DNA of 64,000 bases from Hygrophila difformis (lineage: Eukaryota > Streptophyta > Magnoliopsida > Lamiales > Acanthaceae): assembly GCA_030278955.1 (NCBI GenBank), contig JAOANR010000011.1:33546403-33610402 (forward strand), read 5' to 3'. The notes beneath the pieces were generated by a model. The model ran no database searches. It saw only the letters and a list, made by a program, of their open reading frames with translations, and was not told the origin of the DNA. Position numbers and translations under genes: made by a program. How positions within the stretch are numbered: position 1 is the stretch's first letter; each line of letters opens with the position of its first letter. Positions 34,795-44,202 of this stretch are shown here, in pieces.

Positions 34795-35045
34795 GCATAA
34801 AGTTTTCCTCGCTTGTTTCCTCGCCTGTTTCCTCGCCCCATTCCTCGCCCCCGTCCTCGCCCCTGTCCTCGCCCATTTCCTCGCCCATTTTCTCGCTCAA
34901 GTCCTCGCCTGTAGGCGAGGACACTGTCGACTAATACGGGGACCCGACGATCATCAAGGCGAGGACACGTTTTCCTCGCCTATGTCCTCGCCTCATGCTG
35001 TAGGCGAGGACATAGGCGAGGAAAACGTGTCCTCGCCTCCCGACA
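34795..35045. repeat. CACTA subterminal repeat cluster
   Basis: At least 14 copies of 'cctcgcc' or its complement lie in 250 bp, including a palindromic pair around 'tgtaggcgaggac'. An open frame here (repeated FLA/VLA residues) is a by-product of the repeat, not a gene. Confidence 0.9.
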
Positions 35046-35059
35046 ATTTTTTTGTAGTG

Positions 35060-35470
35060 GCACATATGTTTTTCAATCTTAATAAATAAAATAATAAACT
35101 TGGCCCACTATATAAAGTTGTAATTAGACTAGGGAGAGCATATTTTACCGGCTTATGATATTATCATGTCCTACCTATTACGACTGCTACGGTTCAAAAA
35201 TTGTTAATGATATTTTTTTGTATAGAAGTTTATTAAGACAGATTTGCATAACAAAATGGGATATAATTTTTTTTAGTGACTCCTTTTTAGTATCTTGCAT
35301 TGAAAATTAAAAGGTTTTATAACGTTTTCAAAAATATCGACTCATAGTTTACAATTGCAGTACATAATATAAAAATAAAATATTTATAATGAATTTTCTA
35401 TATGATATCTTTTATTATTTTATATAATGAGAGAAAAAAATTCATAGCTCGCCCCCGGCTCTAACACTCT
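35060..35470. other. Remaining right half of the split hAT-like element
   Basis: AT-rich sequence between CACTA and copia, with no gene. Confidence 0.6.
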
Positions 35471-35550
35471 GCATCTGTTAGTTGTTGCCTTCCAAAATGA
35501 GGTTGGTGTTGATTTGTTCACATGCCTAGTACTATTCAAAATGCGACTGT

Positions 35551-35675
35551 GGACTACTATGCATATTACGGCTTTGGACTACTATGCATATTGCGGCTGT
35601 GGACTACTATGCATATTGCGGCTGTGGACTACTATGCATATTGCGACTTTGGACTACTATGAATATTGCGGCTAG
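35551..35675 (+). promoter_or_regulatory. Five 25-bp direct repeats in U3 (enhancer-like)
   Basis: The unit is ggactactatgcatattgc plus five bases (ggctgt/gactt variants), exactly repeated five times and ending eight bases before the TATA box. The 3' LTR has four units (40337-40436). Repeated U3 boxes of this kind act as transcription enhancers in Tnt1; a like role here is inference. Confidence 0.7.
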
Positions 35676-35682
35676 GAATGCC

Positions 35683-35690
35683 TATAAATA
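35683..35690 (+). promoter_or_regulatory. TATA box of the copia 5' LTR
   Basis: TATAAATA, repeated at 40444-40451 in the 3' LTR. Confidence 0.8.
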
Positions 35691-36024
35691 GAGGCAAAAA
35701 TATTTCATTTGAAACACCCCAAGTCATTTCATCTCATAGCACTCTTAAAGAGAGCAATAAACACCAAATGCTAGTGTAGGCTCTTCTTTAGTGAGTAGCT
35801 TTTGTAAGTCTCTTGTCGAGTGGGTTTTGTGCCAAGAAATTGTTTCCAAAACCCTTTGTATTATTTCTTCCCTCATAGTGAAATAATAATTCGGTGGGGC
35901 CAGGAGGACGTAGGCAAATTTGTGCCGAACCTCGTTAAATCTTGGTGTTTTCTTTATTGTTTAATTAATAGCTCTATTATTCGGGTATAATTTTTGTTGG
36001 AAACTAACCCGATTTCCACAACAA

Positions 36025-36038
36025 TTGGTATCAGAGCC
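36025..36038 (+). other. Primer-binding site (initiator Met tRNA)
   Basis: ttggtatcagagcc follows the 5' LTR by one base. TGGTATCAGAGC is complementary to the 3' end of plant tRNA-iMet. Confidence 0.95.
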
Positions 36039-36144
36039 TTGGTTGCATAGTATGCTATGTGGTCGCAGCTAAGCTAATCCACATCAGAAACACATCTCGG
36101 TTGAGCTACCGTTTGTGAGCTATTAATTAAATTTTAAAGCAGAA

Positions 36145-39100
36145 ATGACGGATAGGTCCGGTGAAACGTCAACTTTAGATTCGAAGCCGTTGGTGACATC
36201 ATCACGGACGATGGTTTCAAATGCCAAATTTGACGTCGAAAAATTCGACGGTACCAATAATTTTGGTATGTGGCAGTGCGAGGTGTTGGACATCTTGTAC
36301 CAGCAAGAGCTGGATGGGGCACTTGAAGAAACCAAACCAGATGGTGTTGATGATAAAGACTGGACGAGGATCAACCGCCTTGCGTGTGGTACAATTCGGC
36401 TATGTCTCTCAAAGGAGCAGAAATATCCGCTTATGAGAGAGACGATGGCGCACAGACTGTGGAAAGAACTGGAAGATAAATTCATGAAAAAGAGCACGGA
36501 AAACAAGCTCTACATGAAGACGAAGCTGTATCGATTCCAGTATTTACCCGGTACCACGATGAATGAACACATAACAAGATTCGATTCTTTGGTCACCGAT
36601 TTATTGAATCTCGACGAGAAGATAGATGACGTTGAAGGCGCTGATACTGTTAGCTTCGCTCCCCGATGAATACGAGCATATAATTGTTAGTATGCTGATT
36701 GGAAAGGAAATAATTTCCTTTAAAGAAGTTACCACTGCCTTATATTCTAACGAGATCAGAAAGAAGGATAAGTTAGAACACAGGATTTCGACTGGTGGAG
36801 CCCATACCGTTCGAGGCCGTAGCCACAAGTACAAGCCGGACAGAAGAGGCAGATCCCAATCAAGAGGCAGAATGTCAAAAGATGAATGTATCTTTTGTCA
36901 TGAGAAATGACATTGGAAGAAAGATTGTCCTAAGCTGCAAAAGAAAAAGGGGAAAGCGGTAGCAGAGGCTTGTGTTGCTGATAGTGATGAGACAGAGTAT
37001 TCTCTAGCTTGTGTCTCATCGGTAACGTGCACTGACGACTGGTTGCTAGACTCAGGATGCTCATTCCACATGTGTTCCAGGAAGGAGTGGTTTGTCAACT
37101 TTGAAAATGTTGACGGTGGAGTTGTCTACCTAGCCAACAACGGATATTGCCAGATAGCTGGAGTTGGCTCAGTATATCTGAAGAACCACGATGGAACAAC
37201 CAAGGTGCTGACGGAAGTTCGGTACATACCGAAATTTGCTAAGAATCTCATATCTGTGGGAGTCTTGGAAGCTAAAGGCCACTCCATCAGCATTCAGAAT
37301 GAGATTATGAAAGTGATCTCGGGAGCACTTGTCGTCATGAAAGGTATAAGGAAAATAACTTATACCACTTCCAGGGCAATACAATGGTTGGCATTGCAGC
37401 AACAGTATCAGAAGCAGACAAGGAAGAGGAGATGACCAAGCTATGGCATATGAGGCGTGGGCATGCTGGGGAAAAATCCTTGCAGACTCTGGCAAAGCAA
37501 GGATTATTAAAGGGTGCAAAGACTTGCAAACTTGAATTTTGCAAGCAGTGTGTTCTGGGAAAGCAAACGCGGGTGAAGTTCGGAACAACAATCCATAACA
37601 CTAAAGGCATTATGGATTACATTCACTCAGATGTGTGGGGACCCACCAAGACGGCTTCTCTGGGAGGAAACTACTATTTTGTAACGTTTGTTGATGACTT
37701 TTCCCGGAGAGTATGGGTGTATCCCATGCGAACAAAAAATGAAGCATTCGGGAAATTCCTTGTTTGGAAGAAAATGATGGAGAACCAGACCGGGAGGAAG
37801 ATTAAAGTGCTTCGATCTGATAACGACACAGAATATGGAAATGACCCTTTTTTCGATTTGTGCAAGAAGGAAGGTATTTCCCGACATTTCACTGTGCGGG
37901 ATACGCCACAACAGAATGGTGTGGCTGAACGGATGAACCGAACCTTGTTGGAGAAAGTTCGGTGTATGTTGTCCAATGCTAATTTGGGCAAGCAGTTCTG
38001 GGCTGAAGCGGTGACATATGCGAGCCATCTAATCAATCGACTACCATCAACTGCACTTAAAGGCAAGACACCTTTGGAGGCATGGTTTGGCAAACCTGCA
38101 AATGATTATGATTCTTTACGTGTGTTCGGTTCCGCTGCTTATTATCACGTGAAAGAATCAAAGCTGGATCCGAGGGCGAGAAAAGCTGTTTTTGTAGGGA
38201 TATCTTCTGGAGTAAAAGGATATCGCCTATGGTGCCCGGAGATGAAAAAGGTGATCTTTAGTAGAGATGTTACCTTCAACGAATCGATAATGTTGAAGAA
38301 GGTAACCAAGCAGTAGCCAGATAGTACTCCCCAGCAGGTGGAGCATTATCTTCAACAAGTGGAGTTTCAGACATCTACAACCAGAGAGGTAGATGGTCAA
38401 CCAATAGAAGACGATGGTCCAAGTACCGAAGAAGAGCCCAGAGAAAGTGAGGTTTTAACCCAAGAACCTCAGGAGCAACAAGATTTGCCAATTGCAATGA
38501 GGAGGCCAAGAAGAGAAACTCGGAGACCTGCTCGATTCGAAAACATGTTGGCCTATGCACTTCCTGTTATTGAAGAAGGTATACCACAAACTTTTCTTGA
38601 TGCAAGAATTAGTCTGGAAAAAGAAAAGTGGAAGAAAGCCATGGACGAGGAAATGCATTCCCTTGAAGCAAATCATACGTGGAAGCTAGCTAAACTCCCA
38701 GAGGGAAAGAAGGCAATTGGTTGCAAGTGGGTCTATGCTCAGAAAGAAGGATTTCCAAAAAAGAATGACGTTCGCTACAAGGCAAGATTGGTAGTTAAAG
38801 GCTATGCTCAGAAGGAAGGAATTGACTACAATGAGGTATTTTCTCCTGTTGTAAAACATTCCTCTATTCGCATTTTATTGGCCTTGGTAGCGCAGTTTGA
38901 CTTGGAACTAGTTCAAATGGATGTCAAGACGGCATTCTTACATGGTGATTTGGAGGAGGAAATCTACACGACCCAACCAGAAGGATTTGAAGTTGCAGGA
39001 AAAGAAGATTGGGTTTGCAAGTTGAACAAATCGCTTTATGGATTGAAACAATCACCAAGACAATGGTATAAGCGATTTGATCAATTTATGATTGGCCAGA

Positions 39101-40155
39101 AGTACACCAGGAGCAGTTTTGATCATTGCGTATATTTTCGTAAGCTACATGATGGATCTTTCATTTATCTTCTTCTATATGTAGATGACATGTTAATTGC
39201 TTCGAAACATAGAGGAGAGATAAACAGGTTGAAGTCCCAACTCAGCAAGGAGTTTGAAATGAAAGATCTCGGTGAGGCAAAGAAAATTCTCGGTATGGAA
39301 ATAACGAGAGACAGGAAGAGGGGCACTCTGAGTTTGACTCCGAAGCAATATCCGAAGAAAGTATTGCAACGTTTTGGCATGACGAACAAAACCAAACCTG
39401 TAAGTACACCGTTTGCTCCTTATTTCAAACTTGGTGCTTCACAATGCCCGAAGACGAAAGAGGAACGAGAATACATGTCAAAGGTTCCTTATTCAAATGC
39501 GGTGGGTAGCTTGATGTATGCAATGGTGTGTACAAGGCCTGACATTTCACATGCACTTGGAGTAGTGAACAGGTACATGCATGATCCCGGTAAAGATCAT
39601 TGACAAGCTGTGAAATGGATTCTAAGGTATATCTTGAAAACCTTAGATATTGGGTTGATATTTGAGAAGACTAATGTTACTGGTCAACATATAGTTGGGT
39701 ACTGTGATTCAGACTATGCAGGAGATCTGGATAAACGTCGATCAACTACTGGATACGTATTTACTCTTGCCAACGCACCAGTTAGTTGGAAGTCTACCTT
39801 ACAGTCAACCGTTGCTTTGTCAACCACGGAGGCAGAATACATGGCCATTACAGAAGCTTTTAAGGAAGCCATTTGGTTACATGGATTGTTGGATGACTTG
39901 GGAGTTGGTCAAAAACACATAACAGTGTTTTGTGACAGTCAAAGTGCCATTCATCTAGCAAAGAACCAGGTATATCATGCTAGAACCAAGCATATCGACG
40001 TGCGATACCATTTTGTGCGGGAAATAATTGAAGAAGGTGGAGTCAAGTTACAAAAGATCAAGACCACCGAGAATCCTGCAGACATGTTGACGAAGGCTGT
40101 AACAGGTATCAAGTTCGAACATTGTTTGAATTTGATAAATGTCTCAAGAGCCTGA
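36145..40155 (+). pseudogene. Broken copia GAG-POL
   Basis: GAG starts at 36145 (MTDRSGETSTLDSK...) and has the UBN2-type region. A frameshift lies at about 36626-36667. The zinc knuckle reads CIFCHEK, a stop (36908), HWKKDC, so a Gly codon became a stop. Protease DSGCSFHMC lies near 37055. A second frameshift is at about 37384-37435. The pre-integrase LWHMRRGH and integrase HSDVWGP, LRSDND and NGVAERMNR follow. An in-frame TAG (38314) precedes RT, which has YVDDML at 39178. An in-frame TGA (39601) precedes RNase H with STTEAEYMA and KHIDVRYHF. It cannot give a full polyprotein. Confidence 0.93.
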
Positions 40156-40247
40156 AGTTGGCCCTAAAAAGCGCATTTGGAGGTCCTATCGAATTTTTGA
40201 TGAGGTGAATTTTCGAAAGAGATACTGTGGTTGATATTTCGGACGCA

Positions 40248-40261
40248 ACAAGGTGGAGATT
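40248..40261 (+). other. Polypurine tract of the copia element
   Basis: The purine-rich 'aaggtggagat' directly precedes the 3' LTR and would prime plus-strand DNA synthesis. Confidence 0.8.
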
Positions 40262-40784
40262 TGTTAGTTGTTGCCTTCCAAAATGAGGTTGGTGTTGATT
40301 TGTTCACATGCCTAGTACTATTCAAAATGCGACTGTGGACTACTATGCATATTACGGCTTTGGACTACTATGCATATTGCGGCTGTGGACTACTATGCAT
40401 ATTGCGACTTTGGACTACTATGAATATTGCGGCTAGGAATGCCTATAAATAGAGGCAAAAATATTTCATTTGAAACACCCCAAGTCATTTCATCTCATAG
40501 CACTCTTAAAGAGAGCAATAAACACCAAATGCTAGTGTAGGCTCTTCTTTAGTGAGTAGCTTTTGTAAGTCTCTTGTCGAGTGGGTTTTGTGCCAGGAAA
40601 TTGTTTCCAAAACCCTTTGTATTATTTCTTCCCTCATAGTGAAATAATAATTCGGTGGGGCCCGGAGGACGTAGGCAAATTTGTGCCGAACCTCGTTAAA
40701 TCTTGATGTTTTCTTTATTGTTTAATTAATAGCTCTATTATTCGGGTATAATTTTTGGTGGAAACTAACCCGATTTCCACAACA
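40262..40784 (+). repeat. 3' LTR of the copia element
   Basis: 523 bp. It differs from the 5' LTR by four substitutions (about 40596, 40662, 40705, 40757) and by having four rather than five 25-bp units. Confidence 0.95.
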
Positions 40785-41271
40785 GCATCCGCCACTGAAT
40801 TCGCCCATACTTTTGGATATCGAAAGCTTAATTAAAAATGAAGTACTACTTGATTCACAAAAATAAATAAATAAATAAATAGAAAATAACATAAACAAGG
40901 TTGTGCATACATATAAGAGAATATGTATATAGTATTCATAACTTCAAGACACGCCCAAAACAAAGTATTCATCATCACACTAAATGACCAATATTGGTCA
41001 TTGGAATCGACTCACAATTTATTCTTCTTACAATGACAGACACAAACACAAACACACCATCACCCAACCTAAAAAATAATGCACACCACAACCAAACTAG
41101 TTCTAGGACAACCCAATGGTCGTCCTTCGATAATTCCCACACTTAAAAAAAAAAATAAAAAAAGAAAGAAAGAAAAATGTAAAACACCAAACCCCACTCG
41201 ACTTATATAGATTTTTACCAATTTATAATACCAAATACTCTGAAGGTGACATTAACATATATAGTATACCT

Positions 41272-41562
41272 TTAGCATGTTGGAGGGGTGACTCCACACT
41301 CGGCAGCAACCCTCTTGGCGCCAGGGGAGGTGAAATATGGCTGTAGACTAGGGTTCTTCATGTAACCACAGAGACACGGCGTCTGCTCCCTCAGCTTGGC
41401 GCAACACGCGGCTGATGCTGGTTGATTGTTCGTGATATCGGTTAGACACGGACTCAGCTCCACGGGGCTGCACGTCACTGCAGCTTCAGCAATATTCATC
41501 GCATCCATCCACACAATGGCTGCAAGATACATTACAAGGATGGTGGGCACACCTTTTTCCAT
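41272..41562 (-). CDS. Type-2 non-specific lipid-transfer protein, LTP-A2
   Basis: A single-exon, 96-residue secreted protein and the duplicate of LTP-A1. The signal peptide runs to about residue 27 (...IAEAA). The mature region keeps every cysteine and the C-x7-C-x13-CC-x8-CLC-x23-C-x6-C spacing. Seventeen residues differ from LTP-A1, about ten of them in the mature part (such as Ala to Glu and Lys to Thr beside the CLC). The core GYMKNPSLQPY is kept. It is intact. A TATA-like box lies at 41674-41681. The copia and hAT-like insertions end about 475 bp beyond its stop codon. Confidence 0.95.
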   Translation of the reverse strand: MEKGVPTILVMYLAAIVWMDAMNIAEAAVTCSPVELSPCLTDITNNQPASAACCAKLREQTPCLCGYMKNPSLQPYFTSPGAKRVAAECGVTPPTC

Positions 41563-41673
41563 CTTTCAAGTGTAGCTCGAGTTTTGTTTGCCAATTTTCT
41601 TTAAGATATATATCTACGTGGAAGTGGAAACAAATCTTTATGTTGAATTTGTGGGAAGAGAGAGATGAGACCT

Positions 41674-41681
41674 AATTTATA
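41674..41681 (-). promoter_or_regulatory. TATA box of LTP-A2
   Basis: The minus strand reads TATAAATT, 112 bases upstream of the start codon, matching the TATAAAG of LTP-A1. Confidence 0.65.
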
Positions 41682-41699
41682 GAAGTGGTGGCCAACTCT

Positions 41700-42295
41700 G
41701 TGAAGTTTCTATTGTAGTATTTCATACTACTTTTTATTTATTTATTTATTTTTTGCGAATCGGAAGTCAAAGAAAGGAGTGGTAGAAGCTAATGCCATAT
41801 AAATTATAAATTAAAGAGATGAATAAGGGCCGGGTGGGAAATTGAATACCCAGCAATAAGGTTGAAAGAAGGGACTTGATTGGTCCTCAAGTCCTCAATC
41901 ATTTATTACAATTTTTTTTTCTTTTTATTTTTTAGTTTTTAACCATTGTTGCTTCAGTGGATGCAAATATACTCTCTGATTTCGCAAGTATGAGTATAAA
42001 ATATAATTATTATATTTTTAATTAAGGCACTATTTTTCCCTATATATATAATTACTTTACTACTATATCTAACAAGTTTAATTAATAATTATTTAATGAA
42101 TTGTTAAAGTTAACATCGGTATTAGAACATAATTAATTTGTTTAAGTACCCGTGATTCTTCCGTGATTTGGAAGGTATAGTACGGCCCCACTGTTGGCAA
42201 CTCCTGAAGGAAGAGTATTTTGTAATTTGATATTCGTAATGTAATGTCATTTTTTTGTGGACATTGAAGGGTTGACTCTATCAAAGCAGAATTAT
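41700..42295. other. LTP-A2 upstream spacer
   Basis: AT-rich backbone shared with 15050-15600. I see no gene. Confidence 0.5.
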
Positions 42296-42368
42296 GCGTA
42301 CACAAAAGGCTCGAACCCGAGACCTTTGCTTAAGTTATCAGAGCTACGTACCACTCAAACAAATTGCG
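42296..42368 (-). mobile_element. SINE head, inverted
   Basis: On the minus strand 'gcaatttgtttgagtggta', then 'cttaagcaaaggtctcgg' and 'gttcgagcc' match the SINE heads at 3360 and 59160, with a B-box-like core. Module 1 lacks it at the matching place. Confidence 0.6.
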
Positions 42369-42904
42369 TTTAGTCATATAAGTGATAACCATTAATTGAA
42401 GAGATTAATTTAAATAATAATTTGATAATCATTTCTAATAATAATAATGTGAAAAAAAAAGAAAAAAAAAGTTAATTTAAAAGATCATAATACATTAATA
42501 TATAAAATATAGACTGGTGTGGGTCCACATTTTAAAAAATAAAAATTCCTCGTATATAATTTTGAATTCGATCATATTAAAATTGAATATATAGTATATT
42601 TTTAATTGATTATTTATATGGAATTGAATGAACACTTGACTGAAAGAATTGATTATTTATTACCCCTGTCTTATTATTTATGTTTCAAAACTCTTTGGCA
42701 CACTATTCAGTGCATTATTTTTTTAACGGTTAATATCTTAAAATATTCATAAGTAAAAATTATATAAAATATACTTCTATATTCTAAAACTACACGATTA
42801 TACGAATCTAACCGGACCAAACTTGACTATATTTTTTTCTTTTATAATTGTGATAGCATTAGGTCAAAGTTGATCAATAAACAGTATTGACATGCCCAAA
42901 CTAG

Positions 42905-43820
42905 TAGTAAATACTCTGAATTCGTTGTTCAGACGTAATCTTAACAACCTGCAAATAATAACTAAAGATACACAAAACAGAGTGCGGAAATAAACAATGA
43001 ACACCAAAGATTTGTTCACCCAGTTCGATCCGCAAATCTACATCTGGGGGCTCCAAGTCAGGATTTCACTAGATCATCACCAAACATGTTGCAAGGTTCT
43101 TCAACCCATCTCACACACACCCTATTCACTAATGAACTTCCTTATCCCTCCAGTAGACTAAAGAAACAGCTGGGAGCATCAATGTATATCTACCCAGCTG
43201 CTGTGCACAACCAATTCACTAGAAAATGTGGAAATGGTGTTTGTGATATATAGCTATTTAATCTAATCAAGCACATGGTGGTACAACACCCAATCTAAGC
43301 CTCATGTTTGTGTTTGCAAGAGATATATCATAAAAAATCTAAAAACAAACCAAACCTCAAAAATAATGGCAGTAGACAGACAACATGAGATGTACCCAGT
43401 AGCATAATGGTTGTTTTTGTCTTCTGTAAGAAACAGAAATGGGGTTTATGGCTCCAGCTTCCTCATATTGCCATGGCAGTGAAGGACCTTGATGAAACTC
43501 TGTTTTCTCCTCAATATGCAGCTGTAAATTCACTCACATAGAAACAAGGACGAAAACAAGTATATATAGTTGTGCAAGGCCCATTCAAAACCCCTAAAAG
43601 CCTGCTAAGAGGAAGTGGCCACGTCACTATCCTTTTTGTACTTTTCCAGTGGAGTAGTATACTTGTTGTTGGAGAGTTGTCACAAGAACTGAGTTTCAGC
43701 GAATATCTTCGCAACTCAGAAAATTCCCTAACAAGTATAAGAAAAGTAAAAATGAGACATAATTGTTGGGACGGAGAAGTGCATATGTGTATCTCTTATA
43801 ATTGATATATACCTTAGCTT
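42905..43820. mobile_element. Unclassified repeat, possible solo LTR or fragment
   Basis: This block has no match in module 1. It contains 'gtgcggaaataaacaatgaa' and 'ttgttcacccagttcgatc', phrases that resemble sequences in many plant copia LTRs. I could not fix either end or a duplication. There is no coding frame with motifs. Confidence 0.4.
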
Positions 43821-43823
43821 GTA

Positions 43824-44083
43824 CTCCCTCCGTTTTTTAATATCTTTACCCTTTGAATAGTTGATATTATTCATTAAGTAACTTTGATTCAACTTTTTAG
43901 TATAGTTGTGTATGATAAAACATAGTCAATTGAGATCTTGTTGGATTCGTCTAATCGCGTAGATTTATAATATCAATTTTTTATAATTTTTACTTGTATA
44001 TAATTTGAGTTATTAATGACTAAAAACGTACATTGGATTGCGTGCAGTGAAGAAATGGAGAAGTTAAAAAAAAACGGAGGGAG
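43824..44083. mobile_element. Stowaway MITE
   Basis: It starts ctccctccgttttttaat and ends aaaaaacggagggag, with TA duplications (43822-43823, 44084-44085). It is 260 bp long and related to 30035-30301 by the internal 'gatcttgttggattcgtct' region. Confidence 0.92.
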
Positions 44084-44202
44084 TATTTTGAATAATTTAT
44101 ACATTTATATTCCGCAACTATATATTTTTAAAGGAAACGATTTAATTTTATTTATTTATCTATCTTTTTTTTTTCGGGAAAAAAAGGGGGGCCAGAGCCA
44201 TT

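Larger units (their letters stand above)
30764..35059 (+). mobile_element. CACTA (En/Spm) element, non-autonomous, with captured exons
   Basis: The ends are cactacaagaaaatcgcccg and, inverted, cactacaaaaaaattgtcgg, with a perfect 3-bp duplication 'gca' (30761-30763, 35060-35062). Both subterminal regions are dense in 'cctcgcc'/'ggcgagg' words, the usual transposase-binding repeats. No TNPA/TNPD frame was found. Instead the interior has a GC-rich leader and exon-like blocks (31000-34405), suggesting gene capture. Confidence 0.92.
35476..36023 (+). repeat. 5' LTR of the copia element
   Basis: 548 bp, starting TGTTAG and ending CAACA. It contains five 25-bp repeats (35551-35675), a TATA box (35683-35690), and presumed R/U5 sequence. 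Confidence 0.95.
35476..40784 (+). mobile_element. Ty1/copia retrotransposon (Tork/Tnt1-like), defective
   Basis: A full-length 5.3-kb element: LTRs at 35476-36023 and 40262-40784, a tRNA-iMet primer site, GAG-PR-IN-RT-RNaseH order, a purine tract, and a perfect 5-bp duplication 'gcatc' (35471-35475, 40785-40789). The LTRs differ by four substitutions and one 25-bp repeat unit, so the insertion is young. The coding region is broken in at least five places. The lineage call rests on the GAG and IN/RT residues and is an inference. Confidence 0.93.
30497..40797. mobile_element. hAT-like element (CAGTGGCGGA) split by CACTA and copia
   Basis: The left end cagtggccggacag and right end catccgccactg are inverted. 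The flanks 'aattcgcgcc' and 'aattcgcc' are an 8-bp TSD with a small GC insertion, and module 1 has the unoccupied site near 8385. Removing the CACTA (30764-35059) and copia (35476-40784) leaves about 700 bp with no transposase. The copia element landed just 13 bp from its right end. Confidence 0.8.

Noticed and set aside
34745..35089. Open frame with repeated FLAP/VLA residues, like a membrane or antifreeze-type protein
   Set aside because: It is a reading of the 'cctcgcc' subterminal repeats of the CACTA element; no other coding sign.
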